A stretch of 64,000 nt of DNA. It comes from Desulfosporosinus sp. (lineage in GTDB: Bacteria; Bacillota; Desulfitobacteriia; Desulfitobacteriales; Desulfitobacteriaceae). Each line of letters starts with the position of its first letter. Positions within the stretch are counted from its first letter, which is position 1. The position numbers and the translations under genes were made by a program. This document shows positions 36,348-45,692 of the stretch, piece after piece. Location of the stretch: NCBI GenBank assembly GCA_020692355.1, contig JAIMKP010000005.1, forward strand, positions 1 through 64,000, read 5' to 3'. The notes beneath the pieces are model-generated. The model did no database searches. It was not told the DNA's origin and saw only the letters and a program-made list of their open reading frames with translations.

Positions 36348-37208
36348 ATGATGAAGGGTGAAATTAAAGATTTAAAAGGGGCTTCCTTTTACATCAAAAG
36401 GGGCTTGATTTATATGGTGCTTATTCTCTGGTCCCTATTTACGTTTTTACCATTATACTGGATGCTTGTATCTTCCTTTATTGATCCAAACTCCTCGGCG
36501 AGTTTGCAGTTTACTTTGGTGCCTAAGGAATTTACCTTAGCGTCCTACTCGTACTTTTTTACCTTTAATAAGAATGTTTTGCGTTGGTTGTTCAATTCAC
36601 TCCTTATTTCCGGCGTGGTGACATTGGCAAATGTTTTCTTTGCCTCGATGGCCGGATATGCCTTCTCCAAACTCCGGTTTCCTGGACGTAACGCTTTTTT
36701 CTGGACATTGATGAGTTCAATCATGATTCCGGGACAAGTGACGCTGATCCCGCTTTATATCCTCGTGGTTAACGTTTTCAATATGTCGGATACCTATTTC
36801 GCGATCATTCTGCCGGGCGTGGTATCGGTTTATAACATTTTCCTTATGAAACAATATATGACATCGATCCCTTCGACACTCATCGATGCGGCTCGTATTG
36901 ACGCTTGTTCCGAATTTGGCATTTTTCGGAAGGTCATCTTCCCGATGGCTAAACCTGGAGTGGCGGTCATGGCCATTTTTACCTTTGTCGGACAATGGAA
37001 CGATTTCTTCTGGCCGTTTTTGGTGACCAAGACCAGTACGATGCGTACGATTCAAGTCGGGTTGTCTTCATTTAAGTTTGCGGACAGTACGCAATTTGGC
37101 CCCATGATGGCAGGCGCAGTCATTGCTTCAATTCCAATGTTTATACTATTTTTCGCTTTACAAAAATATTTTCTGCAAGGGATAACGATTGGGGCTATCA
37201 AAGGCTAA
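36348..37208 (+). CDS. carbohydrate ABC permease, MalG-type
   Basis: The 286-residue second permease has six hydrophobic segments. The EAA loop is STLIDAARIDACSEFGIFRK then VIFPMAKPG near residue 180. The C-terminal QKYFLQGITIGAIKG is typical of MalG/UgpE proteins. TTAGGGGGGG precedes the ATG at 36348. Confidence 0.92.
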   Translation: MMKGEIKDLKGASFYIKRGLIYMVLILWSLFTFLPLYWMLVSSFIDPNSSASLQFTLVPKEFTLASYSYFFTFNKNVLRWLFNSLLISGVVTLANVFFASMAGYAFSKLRFPGRNAFFWTLMSSIMIPGQVTLIPLYILVVNVFNMSDTYFAIILPGVVSVYNIFLMKQYMTSIPSTLIDAARIDACSEFGIFRKVIFPMAKPGVAVMAIFTFVGQWNDFFWPFLVTKTSTMRTIQVGLSSFKFADSTQFGPMMAGAVIASIPMFILFFALQKYFLQGITIGAIKG

Positions 37209-37224
37209 TGAGGAGGATAGAGAC

Positions 37225-38331
37225 ATGGCCAAAATAATCTTTGATCACGTGACGAAAGAGTTTGTGGATGACAAGAAAGGAAGAGTAAAGGCCGTTGACG
37301 ATAGTTGTTTCACGGTGGAAGACCAGGAATTTATGGTCTTTGTCGGACCCTCCGGCTGTGGCAAGACGACTTCACTACGTATGATCGCTGGCTTGGAACG
37401 GCAAACGAGCGGCAATATCTATATCGGCGACCGGGTGGTTAATAACCTTCACCCTAAGGAACGAGATATTGCCATGGTGTTTCAGGATTATGCTCTCTAT
37501 CCTCATATGACGATCTATGAAAATCTTGCCTTCGGGCTCAAGAATTTGAAAACACCGAAACTTGAAATCGAAGCCAAAGTTAAGCGGGCCTCAGAAATCC
37601 TCGGACTGGGAGATTTGTTGGAGCGCAGGCCAAGGGAGTTGTCGGGGGGACAACGTCAACGGGTGGCTCTGGGCCGGGCAATTGTACGTAATCCCAAAGT
37701 CTTTCTGTTTGATGAGCCCTTATCGAACCTGGATGCCAAACTGCGGGTTCAGATGAGGGTCGAGATTGCCGAATTGCACAAGGCATTAGGGACAACCATT
37801 GTCTATGTTACTCATGATCAGGTGGAAGCAATGACGTTAGGACAGCGAATTGTGGTAATGAACCGGGGAGTTATCCAACAAATTGCCACGCCTGATAATT
37901 TGTACAATAAGCCGGCAAATATGTTTGTGGCAGGATTTATTGGTGCCCCGGCCATGAACTTTCTCAATTGCCGCATTGAGCAGAAGCACTTTGTGATTGA
38001 CCAGGATACCGTGTTTGGTATTTCTCAGGAGTATCAAAAGTTATGTAAACCCTTGATCGGAAGGGAAATTGTCTTGGGCATTCGTCCGGAAGACATTTAT
38101 GATCCCCATTTGGCGCCCAATCTAAAAAACCCGGGCACCCTACATGCGGCAGTCAAAGTGGTGGAAAAACTCGGAGCGGAAAACCTATTTTATTTTGACC
38201 GTGCCGGGGTCACGGTGACGGCAAGAATCAGTGCACAGAGCCGTGTCATGGCAGGGGAGCATGTCGAACTCTTAATGGATTTGGACAAGGTGCACCTATT
38301 TGATAAGGAGAGCGGTATGGCAATTCGTTAA
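37225..38331 (+). CDS. carbohydrate ABC ATP-binding protein, MsmK/UgpC type
   Basis: The 368-residue ATPase has Walker A GPSGCGKTT at residues 41-49, signature LSGGQRQRVALGRAI near 137 and Walker B VFLFDEPLSNLDAKLR. A C-terminal regulatory TOBE domain (LGIRPEDIYDPHLAPN) is present. Having a dedicated ATPase in the cluster means the importer does not depend on a shared MsmX. GAGGAGGATAG precedes the ATG at 37225. Confidence 0.93.
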   Translation: MAKIIFDHVTKEFVDDKKGRVKAVDDSCFTVEDQEFMVFVGPSGCGKTTSLRMIAGLERQTSGNIYIGDRVVNNLHPKERDIAMVFQDYALYPHMTIYENLAFGLKNLKTPKLEIEAKVKRASEILGLGDLLERRPRELSGGQRQRVALGRAIVRNPKVFLFDEPLSNLDAKLRVQMRVEIAELHKALGTTIVYVTHDQVEAMTLGQRIVVMNRGVIQQIATPDNLYNKPANMFVAGFIGAPAMNFLNCRIEQKHFVIDQDTVFGISQEYQKLCKPLIGREIVLGIRPEDIYDPHLAPNLKNPGTLHAAVKVVEKLGAENLFYFDRAGVTVTARISAQSRVMAGEHVELLMDLDKVHLFDKESGMAIR

Positions 38332-38352
38332 GGAATCGCCCAGGGGGTCGGA

Positions 38353-39009
38353 ATGAATACTTTAAGTAACGTACTGAAAACAAGTGCGCATGATATCTAT
38401 GAAAATATCGTTCGGGTGGTGGTGGTCAATGTCTTATGGTTTATCGTTGTATCACCCGCCCTGTTTCTATTATCCTGGCCTGTTGCTATTGTCTATTTGT
38501 TTTTTACTTTGATTCCAGGTTTTGTTGGGGTCATTTATGCCATGAAATCGATAGTTAACCGTGAAAGATTCAAGTACAGTCTCTTTTTCGTGGGAGTCTA
38601 TAGATATTATGGACGGGCTTTAATCTTGAGTTTGGTTACAGGAGTTTTTCTGGCTATTCTTTTTTCCTCATGGTGGTACTACCTTAGGGTTAGGACAAAT
38701 CTCACCTTCTTGATTGCAATCGTGCAAACCTACTTTTTTCTGATGGTGAGTCTAGCACAGGTCTACACGATTCCTATCCTGGTTACGAGTGAGAAAAAAT
38801 TGTGGCGAAGTATGGCGATCTCGCTCCGTTTATTTTTGGAGAACGGGTTCTATACGTTCTTGGCCTTTCTCCAAATTGTAACAGTGAATACTCTGCTCCT
38901 AGTGACGGTTGTCAGTTTTCCCTTGCTATTTGCAGGGATGGCTTCGATCTTCCTCCTTCATGTCTATTACAATGTAATGCTTAAGTATACGGCAAAGCAG
39001 AGCGATTAA
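38353..39009 (+). CDS. YesL-like (DUF624-type) membrane protein
   Basis: This 218-residue protein has five hydrophobic segments, beginning with VVVVNVLWFIVVSPALFLLS. Its length and topology resemble YesL/DUF624 proteins that accompany sugar ABC importers in Firmicutes, although the assignment is by layout rather than a firm motif. The function is unknown. It lies 21 bases after the ATPase gene, within the operon. Confidence 0.6.
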   Translation: MNTLSNVLKTSAHDIYENIVRVVVVNVLWFIVVSPALFLLSWPVAIVYLFFTLIPGFVGVIYAMKSIVNRERFKYSLFFVGVYRYYGRALILSLVTGVFLAILFSSWWYYLRVRTNLTFLIAIVQTYFFLMVSLAQVYTIPILVTSEKKLWRSMAISLRLFLENGFYTFLAFLQIVTVNTLLLVTVVSFPLLFAGMASIFLLHVYYNVMLKYTAKQSD

Positions 39010-39060
39010 ACTATGGCATCGAGCTAAGTGTCAGAACAAAGCTTAAAGGGGGGCTCCCGG

Positions 39061-40209
39061 GTGGGAACGGCACAGGTGAAAAACGGGATTGATCTTATAG
39101 CGAATTATGCTGATTTGTTTAAACGGAAGAGAGTGGGTTTGATTACCAGCCCCACCGGTTTAACCCGGGAATTTAAATCCAGTATTGATGTATTTCACGA
39201 GAGTTTTGAACTGGTGGCTTTATACTCTCCTGAACATGGAGTGAGGGGAAACCTCCAGGCTGGAGTAATTGTCGATACCTATGTCGATGAAAAGACCGGT
39301 ATCATGGTCTATAGTCTATACGGGAAAAATAAGAAACCTTCAGCGGAAGTGTTATTGCCGATTGATATTATGGTAATGGATGTTCAGGATGTGGGTTCGC
39401 GTTATTATACCTTTCTATCGACCATGGCCTATACCATGGAGGCTTGTGCAGAGTTCAACAAGCCTTTTGTCATTCTGGACAGGCCGAATCCTTTGGGAGG
39501 AGTCAAAGTCGAAGGGAATATTCTCGATCCGGCCTACAAATCGTTTGTGGGAGCCTATCCAATCCCTATCCGTCATGGTCTGACCATTGGTGAATTGGCA
39601 GTTTTTCTGAACCGGGAATTTACCCTGAAATGTGACCTGCAGGTCGTTAAGATGCAGGGGTGGAAGCGGGAGATATTTTTTAACGATACAGATTTGTTCT
39701 GGGTGAATCCTTCACCGAACATCCCTACGTTTAAGACCAGCCTATTATATAATGGAACTTGTCTTTTTGAGGGAACAAATATCTCTGAAGGGCGGGGAAC
39801 GACCAAACCTTTTGAGATGATTGGAGCCCCTTGGTTGGATGGAGATGAATTGGCTGGTCTGATGAATGCCAAAAAACTGCCTGGAGTGATTTTTCGTTCG
39901 GTCTGTTTTGAACCGACATTTTCCAAACATCAGGGGAAACTCTGTTTCGGAGTACAGATTCATGTCACTGACAAACGAGCTCTCAATGCGGTAACCATTG
40001 GTTTAGAACTGCTTGATGAAGTCATCCGGATGAGCAAGGATTCTTTTGAGTGGCTTCCCCCTTTTAAAGGCAGAAACTATTTTATTGACCATCTGGCAGG
40101 AACTGATGATATCCGGATGCGCCGCTACTCAGCAAGCGAGTTCACGGAAAAATGGGACGAAGATCGCCGGGGCTATGAGAACATCAAATCTCAGTATCAC
40201 CTGTATTAA
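39061..40209 (+). CDS. exo-beta-N-acetylmuramidase NamZ-like (DUF1343, GH171)
   Basis: NamZ of Bacillus subtilis (YbbC) releases MurNAc from the non-reducing end of peptidoglycan fragments. This 382-residue homologue has KRKRVGLITSPTG near residue 20, LYSPEHGVRGNLQAG near 60, the IMVMDVQDVGSRYYTFLSTM core, and DRPNPLGG. GTG at 39061 follows AAAGGGGGG. The Bacillus enzyme is secreted, whereas this one lacks any signal peptide, so it probably acts on imported MurNAc-GlcNAc. A GTG at 39028 would also give no signal sequence. Confidence 0.88.
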   Translation: MGTAQVKNGIDLIANYADLFKRKRVGLITSPTGLTREFKSSIDVFHESFELVALYSPEHGVRGNLQAGVIVDTYVDEKTGIMVYSLYGKNKKPSAEVLLPIDIMVMDVQDVGSRYYTFLSTMAYTMEACAEFNKPFVILDRPNPLGGVKVEGNILDPAYKSFVGAYPIPIRHGLTIGELAVFLNREFTLKCDLQVVKMQGWKREIFFNDTDLFWVNPSPNIPTFKTSLLYNGTCLFEGTNISEGRGTTKPFEMIGAPWLDGDELAGLMNAKKLPGVIFRSVCFEPTFSKHQGKLCFGVQIHVTDKRALNAVTIGLELLDEVIRMSKDSFEWLPPFKGRNYFIDHLAGTDDIRMRRYSASEFTEKWDEDRRGYENIKSQYHLY

Positions 40210-40222
40210 CGGAGGCGTAAAA

Positions 40223-41818
40223 ATGGATATTAACTCCATGACCTTGTCACAAAAGATCGGACAGATGATGATGGTGGGGTTTCCAAGTGATCAGATTGAC
40301 GGTCACTTTAAGGAGATTGTGGGAAGATACAAAGCCGGAAATATCATCCTCTTTACCCGGAATCTGAAGAAGAAACGGGACATTGCCAATCTGAACAGAG
40401 AAATTCAAGCCTTCATGATGGAGCACATCGGGATTCCAGCCCTGATTTCCACCGACCAAGAAGGGGGTATGGTCACGCGGCTTCCCGGTGAGGCAACCTT
40501 TTTATCTGGTCATATGGCTATTGCAGCCACCACGGACCCGGAGAACGCCTATCGAATAGGGCAAATTGCCGGACGAGAACTTCGGGCTTTGGGAATCAAT
40601 ATGAATCTGGCTCCTGTATTGGATGTCAATAACAATTCGGCGAATCCGGTCATTGGGGTACGCTCTTTTGGGGAAGACCCGCAGTGGGTGGCGGAATATG
40701 GAACTAAATTTCTGCAAGGTTTGCAGCAGGCGGGTATCATTACAACCGCCAAGCACTTTCCCGGCCATGGGGATACGATGGTCGATTCACATTTGGATCT
40801 GCCCTGTATTCCCCATCCTCTGGAACGTTTAGAAACCGTGGAATTTCTTCCTTTCCAGGCAGCGATTCGTGCAGGAGTCGATGCCATCATGAGTGCGCAT
40901 ATCCTCTTTCCGGCCTTAGAGCCGCAAAAAGTTCCTGCAACTCTATCGAAAAACATTTTGACGGGTTTATTGCGGGAGAAGATGGGGTTTGGTGGCGTGG
41001 TTATCACGGATTGTCTAGAGATGCAAGCAATCGCCACTTATTTTGGTACGGCCCAAGGTGCGATGAGGGCGATTAAAGCCGGAGCGGATCTGGTTTGTGT
41101 CTCACACACTTTAGAATTGCAGATTGAAACGGCCGAAGAAATCCGCAAAGCAGTTATTTCCGGTGAAATCCCGGAGGCTCGGATTGATGAAGCGGTAGCG
41201 CGAATCCTGGCCCTCAAAGAACGTTACGGGATTCTTAATAATCCTTATCCGGACGAACAAGCGGTTGCGCGTGTAGTTGGGTGTGATGAACATATCAACC
41301 TTGCGGAAAGTATCAGTACCAAAAGTATCACGGTAGTCAAAAATACGGAGAACTTGGTTCCAGTGCGGGAGAGTGATGTATTTGTAATTTCTCCGGAGCC
41401 AGCTAGCTTGACGATTGTTGAGGATGAATCCAAACGTCAAACCCTATTTACTGAGGTTGTCGCTAGGGGTCTTGGCGGGATAGGTGCTAGCATCCCTCTC
41501 GATCCAACGGAGGAAGTGATCGAGGAATTGGTGAACCGGGCGAAGAAGCATGCCTTGATCATTATAGGGACCTATAACGCAAATTTATATCTTGGACAAC
41601 AGGAACTGGTCACGCGTTTGGGTGAACAGGGAAAGGTTGTAGCTGTGAGTTTGCGTAATCCTTATGATTTGGAGACGTTTCCCGAAATTACGGCTTACCT
41701 CTGTGCCTATGAATATACGCCTTTATCTGTAAAAAGCCTGCTCAAGGTTTTAAAAGGAGAAGTTCCGGGGCAAGGCAAGTTACCGATTACTTTGAGGATT
41801 GTGGAAACAGAGGGATGA
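40223..41818 (+). CDS. beta-N-acetylhexosaminidase NagZ-like (GH3)
   Basis: NagZ removes GlcNAc from muropeptide GlcNAc-MurNAc. This 531-residue protein has MTLSQKIGQMMMVGFPSDQI at the N terminus and ISTDQEGGMVTRLPG. The catalytic His-Asp loop KHFPGHGDTMVDSHLDLP is near residue 177. The nucleophile Asp is in ITDCLEMQAI near 262, where most homologues have DD or DA, so the Cys is unusual. The C-terminal half is a GH3 C domain. There is no signal peptide. ACGGAGGCG precedes the ATG at 40223. Confidence 0.88.
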   Translation: MDINSMTLSQKIGQMMMVGFPSDQIDGHFKEIVGRYKAGNIILFTRNLKKKRDIANLNREIQAFMMEHIGIPALISTDQEGGMVTRLPGEATFLSGHMAIAATTDPENAYRIGQIAGRELRALGINMNLAPVLDVNNNSANPVIGVRSFGEDPQWVAEYGTKFLQGLQQAGIITTAKHFPGHGDTMVDSHLDLPCIPHPLERLETVEFLPFQAAIRAGVDAIMSAHILFPALEPQKVPATLSKNILTGLLREKMGFGGVVITDCLEMQAIATYFGTAQGAMRAIKAGADLVCVSHTLELQIETAEEIRKAVISGEIPEARIDEAVARILALKERYGILNNPYPDEQAVARVVGCDEHINLAESISTKSITVVKNTENLVPVRESDVFVISPEPASLTIVEDESKRQTLFTEVVARGLGGIGASIPLDPTEEVIEELVNRAKKHALIIIGTYNANLYLGQQELVTRLGEQGKVVAVSLRNPYDLETFPEITAYLCAYEYTPLSVKSLLKVLKGEVPGQGKLPITLRIVETEG

Positions 41819-41819
41819 T

Positions 41820-43010
41820 ATGAACAAGCTGATGCAGATTCTGTCTAAGGAGACTCGTTTAGTCGTGGGTCTAATGTCCGGGACGTCTTTGGATGGAATT
41901 GACGCTGCTCTCGTCCAAATCAGCGGAAGCGGTTTGGCTTCTGTGGTTGAACTTCTGGAATTCGTTAAGGTTCCGTACAGTCCGGAATTGCGGGCTAAGA
42001 TTCTTGAACTCTGTCAGCCGGAGACGGGTACGGTAGAGAAAATATCCCGACGCAACTTTCTCTTGGGAGAATTGTTTGCCGAGGCAGCGCTTCAAGTGAT
42101 TAAAAAGGCCGGGCTTACTCCAGAGGATATCGATCTTATTGGTTCACATGGTCAAACGATTTACCATCAGCCGCAGGCACAAGAAGAAGGTGGATATTCG
42201 CTAACTTCCACTCTACAAATCGGCGAACCAGCAGTTATTTCTGAACGGACAGGCATCTTAACGGTAGCGGATTTCCGGGTTAGGGATATGGCTGCGGGCG
42301 GGCAAGGTGCTCCCCTTGTCCCCTATACGGAATACATCTTATACCGGGAACCTGCAGAAACCGTGGGCTTGCAGAACATCGGAGGAATTGCCAATGTAAC
42401 GGTCTTACCCGCCGGTCAGGGTTTAGATCAGGTCTGGGCTTTTGATAACGGTCCGGGAAATATGATCATGGATCAAGTAGTTCAAAGGATCACGCACGGC
42501 GGGAAGATCTATGACGAAGGGGGCGAGATGGCCCATACAGGAATGGTGAACCGGACTTTACTGGAAAAACTTATGCAGGATCCTTACTTACACCTCCTAC
42601 CGCCCAAAACGACAGGACGTGAATATTTTGGTGCCCCGTATGTCGAAGGTTTAATGCGAGAAGCTGAAAAATTGGCTGTTCACGGGGAAGATTTAGTGGC
42701 GACGGTGACAGCCTTTACGGCAAGGGCGATCGCCGAAAGTTATCGGGAGTTTGTGATTCCACGTAACGGGTTGGACAAAGTCTTGCTGGGCGGCGGAGGC
42801 AGTTATAACCAAACCTTGGTAACAATGCTTCGGGGATACCTACCGGAGATTAAGGTTGTCACTCACGAGGAGATTGGATTCAATAGTGATGCCAAGGAGG
42901 CTGTTGCGTTCGCTTTACTGGCAAACGAGACCATCAACGGGAGTTTCAATAATGTTCCTAGTGCCACAGGGGCTTTGCACTCTGCTGTCATGGGAAAAAT
43001 TTCGATGTAA
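41820..43010 (+). CDS. anmK: anhydro-N-acetylmuramic acid kinase
   Basis: AnmK hydrolyses and phosphorylates 1,6-anhydro-MurNAc to MurNAc-6-phosphate. The 396-residue protein has the ATP motif VGLMSGTSLDGIDAAL near residue 15, VADFRVRDMAAGGQGAPLVP near 155 and NIGGIANVTVLP. FDNGPGNMIMDQVV and LGGGGSYN also match the family. GAGGGAT precedes the ATG at 41820, one base after the nagZ stop. Gram-positives usually make few anhydro-muropeptides, so its presence is of note. Confidence 0.93.
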   Translation: MNKLMQILSKETRLVVGLMSGTSLDGIDAALVQISGSGLASVVELLEFVKVPYSPELRAKILELCQPETGTVEKISRRNFLLGELFAEAALQVIKKAGLTPEDIDLIGSHGQTIYHQPQAQEEGGYSLTSTLQIGEPAVISERTGILTVADFRVRDMAAGGQGAPLVPYTEYILYREPAETVGLQNIGGIANVTVLPAGQGLDQVWAFDNGPGNMIMDQVVQRITHGGKIYDEGGEMAHTGMVNRTLLEKLMQDPYLHLLPPKTTGREYFGAPYVEGLMREAEKLAVHGEDLVATVTAFTARAIAESYREFVIPRNGLDKVLLGGGGSYNQTLVTMLRGYLPEIKVVTHEEIGFNSDAKEAVAFALLANETINGSFNNVPSATGALHSAVMGKISM

Positions 43011-43047
43011 AGGACGAACGACTGTTTCAGAAAGGAGGGGCTTGCCC

Positions 43048-44475
43048 ATGGTATCAGAAATGAAAAGTTATCTGAGAATGACGGAAAAAACTCCACTTTA
43101 CCGTGCGCCGGGTGAAGGGCTCAATGAGCGTCATGCTGTCCCAGGTAAAGTCTATGAGATTTTGCAACAAGTCAATGGCTGGGCCAATATTCGCTTTGGA
43201 AAGATAAGGGGCTGGATTCCGGAATTTACTTTCGAAGTGTGCAAAAAAAATCCGAACTATCGATTGACAGTGGCCTGGGATTATGTTGCCGAGCTAAAGG
43301 ATAACGAAGCCCATTATGCGCAATACATCAATACAGATAGCTTTATACAAGGACTGGATGTGATTTCCCCTACCTGGATTACACGTGAAGGGGATCCAAA
43401 GGACACGGAAAGTATCCAGGTGCTTGGACGCGGAGACAGAGAGTATGTTAGAAGGGCGCATGAACATGGGTACGAGGTCTGGGGGCTCATTGCGGATTTT
43501 AATTATGATCGAAATTTTGCGGTTTATCATAACCCGGAGATAGTAAAATGGGAAATCCAAGCGATTGTGGGCTATGCTCTTGCCTTGGATCTGGATGGAA
43601 TCAACATTGATTTCGAGGGTTTCGGAAGTCGTTGCCGTAAGGCCTATTCGGCTTACGTGCGTGAATTGGCTGCTCGCCTCCGGGAACATAACTTGTGGGT
43701 ATCGATCGATATGACGAAGGAATCTCCTTCAGATGCCTGGGGGCAATGTTACGACCGTGTCGAAATCGCAAACGATGTAGACTATCTGGTTTTGATGGCT
43801 TACGACGAGCACGGGCGCCTGGATGTGCTTCCCGGATCGACGGGTTCGTTGCCTTGGGTCGAAGAGGGAATCCAAGAGCTTTTAGGTACGGGTATTCCCA
43901 AAGAAAAAATCTTGTTGGGAGTACCTTTTTATACTCGGAATTGGGAGGAACGGCTTGTTCAAGCTGAGAAACTGTCTGTACTCGTTAATCAATGGGAAGG
44001 GATTGCCCTCTATGAAACGCCGGATAATTTGGAAAGGAATCTCCCCTTGTCACCCGGAGAGCTGCTAGGGCTGGTGGAACAGCGGGGTGAATGGTTTCTG
44101 ATAGAAAAAAATAACCAACACTTCTATCTACCGGTTTCCTTCGGCCAGATTCTTAAACCGGGTGAAACGATGTATATCACGCGCTCGGTTGATCCTTTGC
44201 CCGCGAACGGAATTCAAGAGATCCTTTTGAGTTACGAACCAAGAGCCGAATTTGATTTGGGAACAGGTCAGGAACGGTTGACCTACCTGGATGAGTCAGG
44301 CTCACGCCATGAGATTTGGGTTGAAGATGAAAGATCGTTAGCGGCCAGAATCAATCTTGTACACAAATATGATTTACCCGGAATCGCGGCTTGGATGCTT
44401 ACCCAAGAAAAACAGGAAATGTGGACGGTTATTCAACGAGGCTTGCACCCAGACGACACGTTTAAGTTGGAGTGA
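43048..44475 (+). CDS. SH3-like plus GH18 glycosidase, SleL/YaaH type
   Basis: The 475-residue protein has an N-terminal bacterial SH3-like domain at about residues 1-70 ([36 protein letters not shown]). A GH18 barrel follows, with the DGxNxDxE motif as [12 protein letters not shown] (catalytic Glu190). This layout resembles spore cortex-lytic N-acetylglucosaminidases, but with SH3 in place of LysM. No signal peptide is seen, so it may act on imported fragments or in spores. AAAGGAGGGG precedes the ATG. A longer in-frame reading would overlap anmK. Confidence 0.8.
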   Translation: MVSEMKSYLRMTEKTPLYRAPGEGLNERHAVPGKVYEILQQVNGWANIRFGKIRGWIPEFTFEVCKKNPNYRLTVAWDYVAELKDNEAHYAQYINTDSFIQGLDVISPTWITREGDPKDTESIQVLGRGDREYVRRAHEHGYEVWGLIADFNYDRNFAVYHNPEIVKWEIQAIVGYALALDLDGINIDFEGFGSRCRKAYSAYVRELAARLREHNLWVSIDMTKESPSDAWGQCYDRVEIANDVDYLVLMAYDEHGRLDVLPGSTGSLPWVEEGIQELLGTGIPKEKILLGVPFYTRNWEERLVQAEKLSVLVNQWEGIALYETPDNLERNLPLSPGELLGLVEQRGEWFLIEKNNQHFYLPVSFGQILKPGETMYITRSVDPLPANGIQEILLSYEPRAEFDLGTGQERLTYLDESGSRHEIWVEDERSLAARINLVHKYDLPGIAAWMLTQEKQEMWTVIQRGLHPDDTFKLE

Positions 44476-44479
44476 AAAC

Positions 44480-45379
44480 ATGGATCTAGAAAAACTCATG
44501 ACGGAGTCCCGTAATGCTAATACCGTGGACATTGATGGACTGAGCACCTTGGATATTGTTACTCGTATTAATGAAGAAGACAAGAAGGTTGCTACGGCAG
44601 TAACCGACGTACTTCCCAATATTGCAGTGACGGTCGATCGAGTGGTTGAAAGTTTTATAAATGGAGGACGATTATTCTATATCGGTGCCGGGACAAGCGG
44701 TCGGTTAGGAATTCTCGACGCTTCAGAATGTCCTCCGACCTTTGGAACTAATGCTGAATTAGTTCAAGGGCTAATCGCTGGGGGGGCGGAGGCGGTTTTC
44801 AGAGCGCTCGAAGGAGCAGAGGATTTACCGGATTTGGGTGAGGAAGACCTTCGTTCCCATCTACTGAATGACCGGGATGTGGTTATCGGGGTGGCAGCCA
44901 GCGGGCGAACACCCTATGTGATCGGAGGACTTCGCTATGCGAAAAGCTTAGGGTGTTTTACCGCCGGAGTAACTTGTACATCGAATTCAGAGATTGGGGC
45001 GATTGTTGATGTCGAGATCAAGCCTCTGGTTGGACCGGAGGTCATCATGGGATCTACCCGGTTGAAAGCGGGAACCGCTCAAAAGATGGTTCTTAACATG
45101 ATCACAACGACGGCGATGATTCGCTGGGGAAAAGTCTATAGTAACTTGATGGTTGATGTCCAAGCGACGAATAAGAAGTTAATTGAACGGGCGAAAAGGA
45201 TCGTAAGTCTGGCGACTGGGGCTACTTTAGAAGAAGCAGAAAAGGTGCTTGAGGTCACGAAGGGGGCAGTAAAACCAGCCATCGTTATCTTGAAATGCCA
45301 AGTCTCACTGGACAAAGCGGAGGAGTTACTACGGCAAGCGGACGGACGTGTGGCTGTGGCTATTCAAATAGGAAGGTAG
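44480..45379 (+). CDS. murQ: N-acetylmuramic acid 6-phosphate etherase
   Basis: MurQ cleaves the D-lactyl ether of MurNAc-6-phosphate to give GlcNAc-6-phosphate. The 299-residue SIS-fold protein has [20 protein letters not shown] near residue 72, [19 protein letters not shown] and [16 protein letters not shown]-type loops. [20 protein letters not shown] then [10 protein letters not shown] also matches. ATG at 44480 follows GGAGTGA and lies 4 bases after the GH18 stop. Confidence 0.95.
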   Translation: MDLEKLMTESRNANTVDIDGLSTLDIVTRINEEDKKVATAVTDVLPNIAVTVDRVVESFINGGRLFYIGAGTSGRLGILDASECPPTFGTNAELVQGLIAGGAEAVFRALEGAEDLPDLGEEDLRSHLLNDRDVVIGVAASGRTPYVIGGLRYAKSLGCFTAGVTCTSNSEIGAIVDVEIKPLVGPEVIMGSTRLKAGTAQKMVLNMITTTAMIRWGKVYSNLMVDVQATNKKLIERAKRIVSLATGATLEEAEKVLEVTKGAVKPAIVILKCQVSLDKAEELLRQADGRVAVAIQIGR

Positions 45380-45412
45380 GACTGATATAAGGCTTGTTAG
45401 GAGGGTGTTGAT

Positions 45413-45692
45413 ATGCCGGATATGCTGGTGAGACTTTACGATCTACCCGATCTAGGATCGCGTTGCAGTAAACTAAAATCACGAGGTGTTGAAGTTCGCC
45501 GGGCAAGGGGAAGCCTTATTGGTAGATGCGCTCCAAGCCATGGCGGAACAAGGCTATGCTTACGCTATAATCGGGGGAGCAGGGCCGATGCAGTTTTATT
45601 CTAAGACGGTGGGCGCGGTGAAAATTGAAGATTCAGTCCCCGGGATTTATCGTGATATACTGAAAAAACCGCTGGCTTTAAACGATGAGTGA
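45413..45692 (+). pseudogene. GNAT acetyltransferase pseudogene, internally deleted and out of frame
   Basis: The first frame (45413 to about 45510) reads MPDMLVRLYDLPDLGSRCSK then LKSRGVEVRRA. The second frame (about 45490 to 45692) reads GEALLVDALQAMAEQGYAYA then IIGGAGPMQFYSKTVGA. These are the N- and C-terminal parts of a GNAT family protein of about 160 residues. Some 60-70 residues with the acetyl-CoA loop are missing and the frame shifts at the junction. GGAGGGTG still precedes the ATG. It overlaps the MFS gene start by 8 bases. Confidence 0.75.
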
